Part shown: in pieces, positions 47,007-57,838 of the stretch
How the letters are laid out: every line of letters begins with the position of its first letter
How positions within the stretch are numbered: position 1 is the stretch's first letter
DNA from: Sclerotiophoma versabilis
Lineage: Eukaryota > Ascomycota > Dothideomycetes > Pleosporales > Didymellaceae
Direction: 5' to 3'
Length of the DNA stretch: 64,000 bases
Assembly: GCA_012274445.1 (NCBI GenBank)
Contig: JAAROD010000011.1
Span: forward strand, 62,001-126,000
Notes under the pieces: generated by a model
Seen by the model: the letters and a program-made list of their open reading frames with translations, nothing else
What the model was told of the DNA's origin: nothing
The model's database searches: none
Position numbers and translations under genes: made by a program

Positions 47007-49208
47007 CTTTGATGTATGTGGTCTTGGTGTTTAGGTATCGAAGTGTTGTTGTTTCTGTGCGGGTTCGACGGCCTTTTTAATAGTCAGGTCGTGTGAAACT
47101 TCAGATCTGCAGTGGGAGGATCTTCAGTGCACAGGACGCAACTCGAAAACTTTTGTATCTTGGCGGGACTACGTAGGCGCGTGAAGGTCGTTCGACAGCG
47201 GAGGCGTGCTGATCCGTGGGAATGGTACTGTGTAATCAAGGGTCAAGGGATCTTCGGCAGGCGACTCGGTAAGAACCGCAACCGTAGCCGAGTCTGCTAC
47301 AGATGTATGAAGTAGCGATGAGTACGTTTTTGTGTCAAGAGGTTGTGGGTATCGTGGAGTAGCAGAGCCAAGTTGCAGAGCGAGGGGTGCACACCCTCTT
47401 GTATGCTCAAGACTGGCGTCAGGGTTGCTGGGCGCATTTCATTTCTTTCGTAGAGGCCGTTGCATAGACCCGCAATCTGGCCATGCTACTGGTGCTAGGC
47501 AAGTCACAGGGCCCCCTTCACACTCTGCCGACAGCCCCAAAGGCTAAGCTGACACGCGGTCCTTGGCCGACGAGGCGATTCAGCTTGGTTGCTGGATAGC
47601 GCCCAGTTGGGTCCAGAGCGCAGGGAAGGGCTGTGTTTGGATCGCGCGTGGTTGCTGGGATAGGCTGCATAAAACAAGAGCCTAACGTTCTTGGTGGCCA
47701 TCTGTGGCTGCAGCGAAAAGCCAGTGAAGCTGAGCGAGAACCGAATCTGCCAAACTCGGCTATGCATTGGTTCTCGAGGCGCAGAGCTCAGGAGAAGACC
47801 GCACGTTGAGCGCCAAAATAATTCTGCCTGCTGAACGAGAGTTCGCCATCACAGCGTGACCATCGAGCGGTGTAGCGGTGGTTCATGCAATGATGCTTGC
47901 TGTCGACCCCATAACGTCGGCGAAACGAGAGCGCCGTCCGCCGGCGGGCTGCTCCGCTTCCAAGTTATGCGGGGTGGTGGCAGGCATGAGAGATTCGCAG
48001 CATGAGCTGTTGCACCACGATGCAGATGACAGGAGTAGCCGTTCTGCCTACCAGAGGTTCAGTGCAACCGTTGGTCCAGACCAGTTGGCAAAGTGATGAT
48101 CGCTGCCGGTTTGAGGTTTGCTCCAGATGCAAGAGCGGGAGCAAATCATGCTACCACGCTTGCTCCAAGCCAAAGAGATCAAGGTGCTTCTCCGAGCAAC
48201 GGCGACAGCACAGTTTTGTCTCGAATGCTTCTCGCTCAGATGTTGTTGAGCGTGGAGATGAAAGTGTCCTTGCAGGAAGGCTGCGACGCCCATCGGACGA
48301 TTCCAGCTTACTGCATTGTGTTCCCTTGGACGCTGGACAGCAATAACGCAGGAACACCAAAATGCTTGGCGGTGAACCACCAGCTGGACTGCCAATCTCC
48401 CGCATCGAATAGCGTGGTGGCTTTCTGGCATCGAAGAAATCGACGGTGAGCGCAGAGGCTAATGGCCCAGCTCTTGAGCAGAGAGGACTTGTGGCTGCCA
48501 CTACCGGCTGCGCCGAATGGCTCGCCTTCATAGGGCTGGCACTAGACATCAACTCCTCACGTGGGGTAACGATACACAGCTGCAGCCATCCTTCTAGCGA
48601 AGAAGAGGCGCCGGCACTGCAACCGAGTATGTGTCTCAAAGGGGTTTGCAAAGCGGCCAGAGGAAGATTTCGACTCTCCGGCTGGAGACCGTGCCAGCAG
48701 CTGCGAGGTTAGGGGGCCAGCTGCGCAGCAAACGGCCGATTGGACGAGGCGAGCACGTGGTCAGGTGGGCGCAACGAAATCCAGAGAGTGAAACCGGCTG
48801 CTTGAGGAGAGGCATTGTGCTCTTCAATACGCTCAGTCCCACAGTGCTTCGTGATGTCTGGTGCTGGCGTTGAGAGAAGCACCCCCTGCTGGCTAACTTA
48901 AGAGCTGCTAGCCGCTGCGGGCAGAGGCGATGGGCCAGGGTGGATGATTGACGTCGTTGGCACCGGCGAAGCTCTGCGACCACGCTTTGTACCAGCAAGC
49001 CGTCTCTCGCGACTAGCAACGCCCGCGTACGCGCTCTCAGAGGTGAAGCTGGTGAAGCGGTCCCCAAGGCCTCCAGGCGCACACCTCCGTCTCCGTCCAC
49101 CGCTTTCCCTGTCCTCTCCGCCCTGCCACGGCGCCTTAGATTCGCCGCCGAAGCTGCCCCGCGCCATTACCGTACCTTACCACGCAACCGATCTCCATCA
49201 ACCACGCC
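47007..49208. other. Divergent intergenic region (about 2.2 kb)
   Basis: Between BTB (-) and Doa1 (+). Open frames on both strands at 48000-48650 overlap each other and have no known domain. No RNA gene was recognised. Confidence 0.5.
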
Positions 49209-51518
49209 ATGGGCGACTACAAGCTATCGGCCACTCTGCGCGGCCACGACGACGATGTCCGCAGCGTAGCCTTCCCATCGCCGGCGTCCATTGTCTCGGC
49301 GTCGCGAGACTCGACGGTGCGGCTTTGGAAGCTAGAGTCCTCCACCCCGCCGACCTATGACAGCACCATCATCAAGACCCATGGCAAAGAATTCGTGAAC
49401 TCTCTTGCCATCGTACCTCCTTCATCACAGTACCCCGAGGGTCTTGTTGTCTCTGGCGGCAAGGACCAGATCATCGACGTGCGGCAGCCGGGCAAGAGCA
49501 TCGAAGACAACGCAGACGCCCTCCTCATCGGCCACGGTAACAACGTAAGCGCACTCGACGTCAGCCAAGATGGCAATTACATTGTCAGCGGCAGTTGGGA
49601 CATGGAGGCGCGTGTCTGGGAAGTCGGCAAATGGGGCGAGTCGACAATACTGGGAGAACACGGTGCTGCAGTCTGGGCCGTGCTTGCCTACGACAGCAAC
49701 ACAATCATCACCGGTTGTGCAGACAAGCAGATCCGCTTCTTCAATCTCTCAGGAAAGCAATTGCAATCGATACAGGCACCTGAGGTCGTACGAGCGCTGT
49801 GCCGGCTGCCAGCCAACCACCCCTCTGGCGCCCAATTCGCATCAGCAGGCAACGACGCTGTCATTCGCCTATGGACACTGCAAGGCAAGCAGGTCGCCGA
49901 GCTGCACGGTCACGAGAACTTTATCTATTCTCTTGCCCTACTGCCAAACGGTGGGCTAGTGAGCGCCGGAGAGGACCGTACAGTGCGCGTGTGGCAGAAC
50001 AACGAGTGCGTTCAGACCATCACACACCCCGCCATCTCCGTCTGGGCTGTCGCAGTATGCGCTGAGAACGGCGATATCATCTCTGGAGCCAGCGACAAGC
50101 TTGTACGGGTCTTCACCCGCGATCAGGCACGCTACGCCGCCTCTACCGAGATCGAGCAGTTCAACGAGGACGTCAAGGGCTCGTCGATACCACAACAGAC
50201 AGTCGGTAATATCAACAAGGAGCAGCTGCCCGGCCCAGAATTCCTTACACAGCGCTCGGGTACAAAGGAGGGTCAGGTGCAAATGATCTCGGAGGCCAAC
50301 GGCAACATCTCCGCATACCAGTGGTCAGTAGCTGCAAGTCAGTGGCTGAATATTGGCACTGTCGTAGACTCGGCAGGAAGTGGTGGACGCAAGATCTCCC
50401 ATAATGGCAAAGAGTACGACTATGTTTTCGATGTGGATATCGAAGAAGGCAAGCCCCCACTTAAGCTACCGTACAACGTCAATCAGAACCACTACGAAGT
50501 GGCGCGCAAGTTCATCGAGGACAACGAGTTGCCGCTGACATATCTGGACCAAGTGGCAAACTTCATCGTACAGAACACACAAGGTGCTACATTGGGTCAG
50601 GGCGGCGCGCAGGGTGCAGATCCCTGGGGTTCAGAGTCACGTTATCGCCCTGGGGATGCGAATGAAGTACAGTCACAGCCACCACCGACACCAGCCGCGC
50701 CAAAAATTCTGCCGCAAAAGGATTATCTGCCCATTGTAACAGGCAATCACGATGTCATCTTCAAGAAGCTGCAAGAATTCAACCAAGCGCTTGTAAATGA
50801 CGGGCAAAAGGGCGTTTCGATGAACCCTTCTGACATGGAGCAGTTGAGCGTGACAGTGGCTGCTCTGAAGAAGGGCGTGGGCAAGAACGTCGATCTGGCA
50901 GGCGTGGATCTACTCCTCAAGGCAGCAACACAATGGCCTGCGGAAAAGCGTCTCCCTGCTCTTGACTTACTTCGTCTGACCCTCACGCTTGAAGAGCCAG
51001 CAGCCTATCTTGTGTCGCCAGAGCAGAACATTGTGGGCGGGTTGGTTGACTCTGGTGCCTTTTCAGCAGATTCGCCGCCAAACAACACAATGATGGCTGT
51101 CCGTTGTGTCAGCAACCTGCTTCAGACAGAGAAGGGCCGCCTCTTGGCCAGCACAGAGTTCGACAGCATTCACCCTCTGGTCTCGCCCTTCGTCACATCT
51201 AGTAACCGCAACCTGATCATCGCGCTTACTACCCTGTACATCAATTACTCGGTCCTCCTCACATCAGAAAACAACGCCGACCGTGCATTGTCGTTACTCG
51301 ATGATCTCGCAAAGATTCTCAACTCTGCTACCGATTCTGAAGCAGTGTATCGCGCTCTCGTGGCTACCGGAACACTCCTCTCTCTCGGCCCTGACTTCTG
51401 TGAGGCCGGAAGAGACATCTTACAGATTGGTGACGCTGTCAACCGTGCGGAAAGCAAAGTCAAGGAACCCCGGATCAAAAACGTGGTTGCGGAGATTCGA
51501 CAAAAGCTGCACGGTTGA
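49209..51518 (+). CDS. Doa1/Ufd3 (phospholipase A2-activating protein homologue), Cdc48 cofactor
   Basis: A single exon encodes 769 residues. Residues 1-300 are seven WD40 blades, beginning KLSATLRGHDDDVRSVAFPS and including VSGSWDMEARVWEV and LVSAGEDRTVRVWQ. The PFU ubiquitin-binding domain follows at about 340-455 (GTKEGQVQMISEANGNISAYQWS, EYDYVFDVDIEEGKPPLKLPYN). The C-terminal ~270 residues are the PUL domain (PIVTGNHDVIFKKLQEFN to the end), an armadillo-like fold that binds the tail of Cdc48/p97. The protein maintains free ubiquitin and sorts ubiquitinated cargo at endosomes and in ERAD. The start is fixed by the WD40 boundary and the context gccATGggc. Length equals the family's usual size. 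Intact. Confidence 0.95.
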   Translation: MGDYKLSATLRGHDDDVRSVAFPSPASIVSASRDSTVRLWKLESSTPPTYDSTIIKTHGKEFVNSLAIVPPSSQYPEGLVVSGGKDQIIDVRQPGKSIEDNADALLIGHGNNVSALDVSQDGNYIVSGSWDMEARVWEVGKWGESTILGEHGAAVWAVLAYDSNTIITGCADKQIRFFNLSGKQLQSIQAPEVVRALCRLPANHPSGAQFASAGNDAVIRLWTLQGKQVAELHGHENFIYSLALLPNGGLVSAGEDRTVRVWQNNECVQTITHPAISVWAVAVCAENGDIISGASDKLVRVFTRDQARYAASTEIEQFNEDVKGSSIPQQTVGNINKEQLPGPEFLTQRSGTKEGQVQMISEANGNISAYQWSVAASQWLNIGTVVDSAGSGGRKISHNGKEYDYVFDVDIEEGKPPLKLPYNVNQNHYEVARKFIEDNELPLTYLDQVANFIVQNTQGATLGQGGAQGADPWGSESRYRPGDANEVQSQPPPTPAAPKILPQKDYLPIVTGNHDVIFKKLQEFNQALVNDGQKGVSMNPSDMEQLSVTVAALKKGVGKNVDLAGVDLLLKAATQWPAEKRLPALDLLRLTLTLEEPAAYLVSPEQNIVGGLVDSGAFSADSPPNNTMMAVRCVSNLLQTEKGRLLASTEFDSIHPLVSPFVTSSNRNLIIALTTLYINYSVLLTSENNADRALSLLDDLAKILNSATDSEAVYRALVATGTLLSLGPDFCEAGRDILQIGDAVNRAESKVKEPRIKNVVAEIRQKLHG

Positions 51519-51804
51519 GTACCGCTGGAATCGAGCCTTACTTTGCCCCACTAATTGACTGTCATCGACTTCTTGCGCTCCCAACTTGACACATCGAGCG
51601 GCTTGGGATTCGCGGGATGTGGATATGGTCGAGCCAAGGAGGAGCCTGCGGGCCATGCTCAAGATATTACACACAATGTGATACTTGAACACCTGAAGAC
51701 CATAGACGATTTGGATGATGTGGCAGAGTTGGACAACATGACATGGGCATCATTGTACAGCGAGCATAGCGCACAATAAACAACATTAATGATGACGATA
51801 AACA

Positions 51805-51835
51805 CATCAGCATCAGCATGAGCATCAGCATCAGC
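51805..51835 (+). repeat. CATCAG hexamer repeat, five units
   Basis: Units are catcag, catcag, catgag, catcag, catcag. The tract lies in non-coding DNA 290 bp after the Doa1 stop. Confidence 0.85.
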
Positions 51836-52295
51836 AAATCATCTATTCTCGCTTTTCTTCATCAGCAATGTGACGTGACCTCTCATTGCGTCCAAGACTT
51901 GATAAGATTTATGGGACCGTGGACAGCCGACGATAGCTTGACACCTAACGACTGCAGCGTTCACGTCACTTCCCCAGCCTACAGGCCGTCGCTCTATCTT
52001 CCGGTATGCGGACGTCACTGACTCGTAGATACGAACAGATCGGGTGGATCATGATATATGAGATGAGCTTAATTGTACCTCGTTTATGCATCGCGCACTA
52101 ACAGCCACCTCCCACCTCCCACCAGCACAACCCTGTCACAGCTTCACGCCGACCATGACCGAACAATTCCGCCGCGGACAAGCCCCATCGCCGCTTGACT
52201 CGCAACTCATCTCCAACCCGTTCTCCACTGCGGTAGCTAGTAAAGCACGCAAGGAGTGGCATGCAGTGACCGTGTGTACATAGTGACGTGTAAAG

Positions 52296-52330
52296 ACAAA
52301 TGCAGATGCAAATGCAAACGCAAACGCAAC
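52296..52330 (+). repeat. Degenerate GCAAAY hexamer repeat
   Basis: About five units of the type gcaaat/gcagat/gcaaac in tandem. Non-coding context. Confidence 0.7.
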
Positions 52331-53753
52331 GGCATTTGTATGAGTAGCATCCCCGGAAAGCAAGTCTTCCCGCGGCAACCACTACACCCGCCGCTTCGCC
52401 CTAAACAGCAATTCGTCCATCGCAAAACTCAGCGACCCTGCATTGCCGCTGCAGATCATCACGTTGCACGCTTCGCCTCGCGCGATGCGGTGAAGATCAG
52501 GGCAAATGCCGTAAGTGACGTGGTTGGCAAAAGAGGCCGTCGGTGTTGCAACCGCCGATACGCCGATGTGAGACACGCCCAGCTGTCAGGCGATGCAAGA
52601 GAGCCGTTGGAGGAGCGAGGGTGGGTTCAGCCAAGAAGCGGCGCGTGTGGGACGGGAAGGGTGGTGGCAAGGCTGGAGAATGAGGGCTGGGTTGGTTTTG
52701 CGAGGTTGGAGCTGCGAGGTTGGAGGATGGATGGATGGATGATATGAAAGGAAAAGGGCGCTTTCCATTTCAGGCCTTAGCGCAAATTGTGAGCATCTAG
52801 GTATCTGCTAGATAAACAAATCATTCTATTTCATTAATCCTAACACCGCAGAATTCTACAATGCAATAATCTTTGAGAAAGAACACTGCTGTACGGGATC
52901 TGCATCCTGGAATGATCTCAATACGCGATGTGCGAATGGCAGGTTCTGCATGCCTAGAACCTGGCTGATAAGGTGCATGTTACCACGGTGATCAAGCTGG
53001 CATCCTTTATTTTCAATTTACGCTTTCCTAGCTGAGAATCAGCGCCTTCACCAGTCTGCAGATTTCAAATTGACCGTGTGTGAAACACGGGATATTGAGG
53101 CAGATGAAGGTCCATTCCCGCGCTGTGGGTTTTAGTACTGCCCCATGACAGCTATATATGATGAAACTACCAATCTGCCAGTATTGACGCAGATATATCT
53201 AATTTTTCAAGGCCTTGTTACGGTTAAGGTTCTCCCGCATCATAGAAGTAGTTATAGCTGCTTAGTTTCTGGTTTATAAGCTGAGCACGAGCACGCCAAT
53301 TGGAATGTTACGGCTGGGACAGTCAGAGTACAGTGGTCGTATTTTTCTCGCGCTCGAGTAGCTCTACGATTTACTCTTTGAATTTTGTGGACTTTTGACT
53401 GGAACGCTAAGAGATTTATTGTGATCCCGCGTTGTGAGGAACTGGATCGTGGCTATGTGATTCCACGTTTCTTCCTGGAATGCAAAAGGCAGATACAAGT
53501 AAAAGACGATCGGCGGTGATGATATGCCCTGATCTTCGCTGTAGAACGTCTAGAGGAGCTTAGATCGCATGCGACTACGAATCTGACTGAACTGACCCTT
53601 TGACGCGGCTGATGTATAAAGCTGGAGTATTGACAAGTGAATTTGCTTCAGAGATTCAGATCGATCCAGGAGTTAGTGACAACAACCGCTGCGAGAGTAT
53701 CGTAAACCTTTGACTAGGGGCAGATCACTCGTGTCAAGGAAAAGGAACAATGC

Positions 53754-54103
53754 TTATACGGGCATAGCGGCTCCAAGATTCTGAGGCCACAAGCGAAGCA
53801 GTTGAAACTGATTCTTTGGATGCTCAGTCCCAATGTGTCCAACAATCACATACTCATCTTCCAGGCCGTTCATTGTCGTGAATGCGCAATGGACCCTTTG
53901 GGTTCGTTCCTCTTCGCTCTCAAGGTTTTGCAAATAACACCGTAACCAGTTTTCGGTGCATGCAATCATAGGTTCCACATGCTTTGGCTGTCCTTGGAGG
54001 AGAATGGTGCGCACTCTGACCACTATATGAGCATTGAGAATCAAGTTATGCTTGAGTGCAACTTACAATCACACGAGTACAGTGGTAAAGTACCCATGAG
54101 CAT
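53754..54103 (-). CDS. Hypothetical small two-exon protein, 101 residues
   Basis: Exon 1 is 54067-54103 and exon 2 is 53754-54022, separated by a 44-bp intron with gtaagt donor and tatag acceptor; they join exactly in phase. The protein starts MLMGTLPLYSCDLVRVRTIL and contains WLRCYLQNLESEEERTQR and DEYVIVGHIGTEHPKNQF. No signal peptide, membrane segment or known domain is recognised. The clean splice and varied amino-acid use argue for a real gene or a recently decayed one; the frame continues open about 9 codons upstream of the ATG, so it may be the tail of a longer relic. Flanks are AT-rich non-coding DNA. Confidence 0.45.
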
Positions 54104-54834
54104 GACATCGAGCCAGTGAGGTCCGGATCAATACTCCGCAGCGATATTGATTTCGACCATCTTCTCTTGACAAGACCCATCCTAGGAGTCGAACTAAAAG
54201 TTTCTCTCAAACATCACTAACCATTACGCAAAGGTGGCAGATCTGTACCTTTTTGTACCTAATGACACCCAGACCCAAGGATTTGAGAATAATGAATCCA
54301 GCGCTTCCGAGATTATTTATGGTAATGCAGTTGACGAGGGTCGGATATGTCCGTAAGCGATTGTAGAAGGGTAAACTAGGCACCGATCGGTTCGACGCCT
54401 TGCCTATTCTAGACTAGCAAAATCCGGGGTTGTTCAAACCCCAGGTGCCCACTAACAGTTCATCATCGCATACACAGATGACGTACCCTGTCATTTGTGT
54501 CAAGTGCACATTAACTTGTAGGGAGTTGAGGCTGAAAATATTGGGATCTCGGGAAGCACAGCGTCTACATGCGGTACCTGACGCCAAAGACCCTTGAGTG
54601 ACGTCAAAGACTTGCTCATGACCGCATCATGGTGACAGTAGCATCGCGAGGAATAGGTAAGGTGTAAACGCGCATTCTCGAGCTACAAAACCAATGGATA
54701 GCTCCTGTATCCTCTGTCAATCTCATTTACGGATCACTCGTCGCTATCGACATTTCATCTGATCTTCAAACACATCGTCGATCACAAACGCGCATTTATT
54801 GAACTGAGGATAGGAAGGAAAGCAAAAAGTCAAC
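54104..54834. other. Intergenic region
   Basis: 731 bp with no supported gene. A short hairpin-forming element (ggggtt-gttc-aaacccc) lies at about 54426-54443 and is discussed under rejected items. Confidence 0.5.
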
Positions 54835-55456
54835 ATGTCAGGAAAGAACGAGCAAGGAAAGATGGACGTGACGCAGAAGAATGGTAAGTGCATAACCTGT
54901 CTCCAACATCAGTCCCACTTCGAGAGGCCTGTGTGCTCATCCCCAGAACATTACTATTCATAGACCCTGAACGCTTTCAAACAAAGTTTCTGGATGCTTA
55001 ATCTAGTCCAATTACAGGCACTAACCGCTCACAGTCTTCAATGCACCTCTCCATCAACACTCCGCATCCGGCAAAACCCTCGTCACCGGCTACAGCCCGG
55101 GCATGTGCTCCAGCGAAATGCCTCTCGCCCTGAACCTTACATCTTCCTTCCTCGACTGGTCACAACAACAAGGTACTGATCTGCGCAAGTCTGGCATTAA
55201 GGAAGGTTCACGTCTTTGCGGATACGTCAATACCTGGAAGGCCGCGATCGATGCGGGCATCGATGACGTTCCCAAAGTGAAGCTCGAAGCTACACATCAC
55301 CACGCACTTGACATCGTGGGATTGGATGTCCTCAAGAAGTACGCTGCAGAGCAGGATAACAGGAGAGCAGAGAGCAGGGTTGTTCTGCCGAAGGAGGGCA
55401 AACAGAGTATTGCGAGGGAGAGCGATCAGATCGGCGGAAAGGAGCCTAGGGCGTAA
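54835..55456 (+). CDS. DUF2237 family protein
   Basis: Exons 54835-54883 and 55035-55456 join in phase (Asn-Val junction) to 156 residues starting MSGKNEQGKMDVTQKN. The DUF2237 pattern is visible: NVFNAPLHQHS, GYSPGMCSSE, FLDWSQQQGTDLR, GIKEGSRLCGYVNTWKAAIDAG, then KVKLEATHHHALDIVGLDVLKKYA. The family is widespread in bacteria and found in fungi; its function is unknown. Compared with bacterial members, most of the cysteines around the G-C-C-R region are replaced here. The last ~25 residues are a charged tail. The 151-bp intron is longer than average for the window. Confidence 0.85.
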
Positions 55457-57299
55457 ATGACCCAAATCTTAAGCCAATGAAATTCAAAAAGTAAGCCCGT
55501 AGCAAGGATGCTCCATTGTATCGCTCATAGCCATCTCGGCGTAGGATACGAAGCTGAAAGTGCTTTCTGTATATTTTGAGCCCAAATGTACACGGGCATG
55601 AAATCACATTCAAGAACAATCCGCCAACGGCCTCCGCGAACTGCAAAGCACGGGAATTTTCTACCATGCCGTAATTATCAAACGTTAGAAGTCATCACGC
55701 TGCTAGCGTCAAGCGTGTTTGTAGCATTCGAGTATGTTGGCATAAACCATACAGGAATTCAATTATATTTGAGCTTTGGGACATAGCACTAAGGAAATGG
55801 CAACACCTTCCTTAATTTGAGACTGGACCCCAGAGGTGAAGGAGATGCTCGCCCTGACGTGATTCGTGGCTTCCCTTGAACGCAATGATGTCCACAGATA
55901 GTTCGACATAACAAGCTCCCCACCGTCGTTCCTTCAGTGCACCGCGTTTTACCACCCGATGTGCAAGATGTCACCACTTGGGGCAGTCAAATTTTGGATA
56001 TCTACCTAACAAACTCTATGCCAGCACCTTCGGTAGTCCGTACCGCGACCACAAGACTCTATGGGCACTTATGCTCACCTACCAGAGCGTCTATCCGGCT
56101 GTAGAGGGTACTCTGTATGCAAAGTCCGACTGCAATCCTTCTACTAATATGAAAGTAGTTGATCCAAAGCCCAGGTCAACTCACTATCTTCCACAACGCT
56201 TTGATTTCGTGTTTACGTCTGGGAAGTCTCTTCACTGGTATCCATCTCAACGTCGACCTGGCTCATGTTACCAATCCCAAAGACGGCCAAAATGAACCTG
56301 CAGCCGAAAATCCCCGTTTAACCCCAGTCTTCATCCTCCCGAGGCGATATCTGGGCTTAACGCTGAATCTTAAGTGGCCAGATTTCACCATATCGGATGA
56401 AGAGGACCATAGTACTGGTCAATCCATGCAACAGTTGTTTGGAGTTGACCCAGAGCACAATAAGCGCCGTATGCCCCTTGCCTCAGGTTTCCAACGACTA
56501 GCCTCCCCTGAATGGGCGAGTTGGAACTTCCCGAATGCATAGTGTATCTTCCCGTACTACTGCACCTTGACCTGAGTGAGCACCGCGAAATGCTAGATGT
56601 CGAGCATTGATAGGAGCATCCGAATGTTGCTTCATTCAAAGTTCAGATGCTAAAACAGTGTCCTTTCCATGGTAAACTACCCTGGTCTACACGATGGACG
56701 ATATGAGATGCGTTTCATCGACCTTCTTTATCGTTGCTAGCCGATCAAAAAGCTAGAATCCCCCCGATGGACAGTTTCGAGGAAGACGACCGAGGTTATA
56801 TTACAAGAATGGAGCAGTAACACGTTGTATACGAAGCTAATCAAAGTAGTTAGTGCGAAAATTGTTGCTTGTTAAGAACGCAGATGGCACGATGATTACC
56901 GACTCTATTTCTACAAATGTTGAGATGATGTGGTCACAATGAATTTACGTTGTGTCTTCACTGACGGCATTCTACAAAGTTTTGCATTAGGTGTACCTGC
57001 TAGTGATACTTCCCTAGCTGACATTGCAGTATATTTGACCGCGCTACTTGTCTGTGCTCCCGTGCTTTTGATCTACCTGGTAATCTCTATGTTATCTTTG
57101 CTTCCCTCTCAGGCGGCTGCCTTTGTTTCTCCTCTAGTCTCTTGTTGCTGCTCAATGCCTCAGCCTACTAGACCCTCTTTCTTCTTCGATAAATCACTTT
57201 TTGCCATTACCGCCTCTTATCCCCTTCTAAAGGCGCTCTTTTCAGAACCTGCCGAATGAACAGGAAGGCGATGTCCCATTTGTAACCAAGCTAGTGGCG
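55457..57299. other. Gene-poor stretch with possible coding relic
   Basis: Plus-strand stretches at about 55850-56080 (VHRVLPPDVQDVTTWGSQIL) and 56159-56542 (GFQRLASPEWASWNFPNA, then stop) read like protein but lie between stops and frame changes, and match nothing I recognise. A hydrophobic plus frame at 56930-57259 is probably chance. Confidence 0.35.
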
Positions 57300-57321
57300 G
57301 GCTTACGCTCAGCAGCTCGTA

Positions 57322-57768
57322 ACTGCAAGGCTACCAGCCAGTTTGGTACGGAATTGCAACAAGTCCCACCTGAAGGTCCCTGGCGAGTACTGCTCCAACA
57401 TGGCTGCCAAGTACGGCATCACGCTCAAGAAATCGACTATCTGGAACACTGGCGTCGGCGAAAACTGCAAGTCGATGTGGGGCGATGCGTATTTCTGCGT
57501 TGGCATCTTCGGTTTCACACCTACAACCACACCTACTAAGCCGACGAGCATCAAACCGGGCAACGGCGTTGCGTCGCCGACGCCGATTCAATTGGGAATG
57601 GTGACGAACTACAAGACGTTGTACTTTGTGAAGTAAAGCCAGACGTATATGATCATGCTGAGTAGGGCGAAGGTGACGCTGGCGAACCTGTTTAAGTGGA
57701 ATCTGGCAGTGAAGAGTAATTGCAGTGGGTTATGAGCTGAGACGTGGGCGTGTGTTGCCGTGTTGTAA
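57322..57768 (+). pseudogene. LysM-domain protein (LysM effector type) relic
   Basis: One plus frame contains two LysM-like units. Unit 1 is at about 57343-57507: VRNCNKSHLKVPGEYCSNMA, KYGITL, WNTGVGENCKSMWGDAYFCVGI. It is followed by a Thr/Pro-rich linker (TPTTTPTKPTS) typical of LysM effectors. Unit 2 is at about 57598-57768: MVTNYKTLYFVK, then VTLANLFKWNLAVKSNCSGL and AETWACVAVL before the final TAA. Two stops interrupt unit 2: TAA at 57634-57636 and TGA at 57733-57735, the latter where LysM proteins have Trp. The cysteine usually present near position 16 of unit 2 is Tyr. No signal peptide exon is visible upstream, so the 5' end is also lost or unrecognised. Intact relatives bind chitin and hide it from plant receptors. 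Confidence 0.8.
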
Positions 57769-57838
57769 AAAACAGTGATGCTGGATCACGTATAACAAGT
57801 ACGAGTATATACTGCAAGCTGAAAGCAACTTTCGGATG

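Larger units (their letters stand above)
51519..53753. other. Intergenic region (about 2.2 kb), no supported gene
   Basis: This holds short simple repeats at 51805-51835 and 52296-52330 and a GGAT tract near 52726-52741. The part from 52760 on is AT-rich and full of stops. The frame at 51555-51779 is likely Doa1 3' flank. Confidence 0.5.

Noticed and set aside
48002..48651. Cysteine-rich frames resembling a zinc cluster
   Set aside because: The Cys spacing does not fit Zn2Cys6 or C2H2, and frames on both strands overlap throughout.
54380..54455. tRNA-like fold (ggcacc ... ggtgcc with a ggggtt-gttc-aaacccc hairpin)
   Set aside because: The end stems pair and the hairpin resembles a T-arm, but the loop is offset from TTCRANN, and no D-arm A-box or proper anticodon arm is present.
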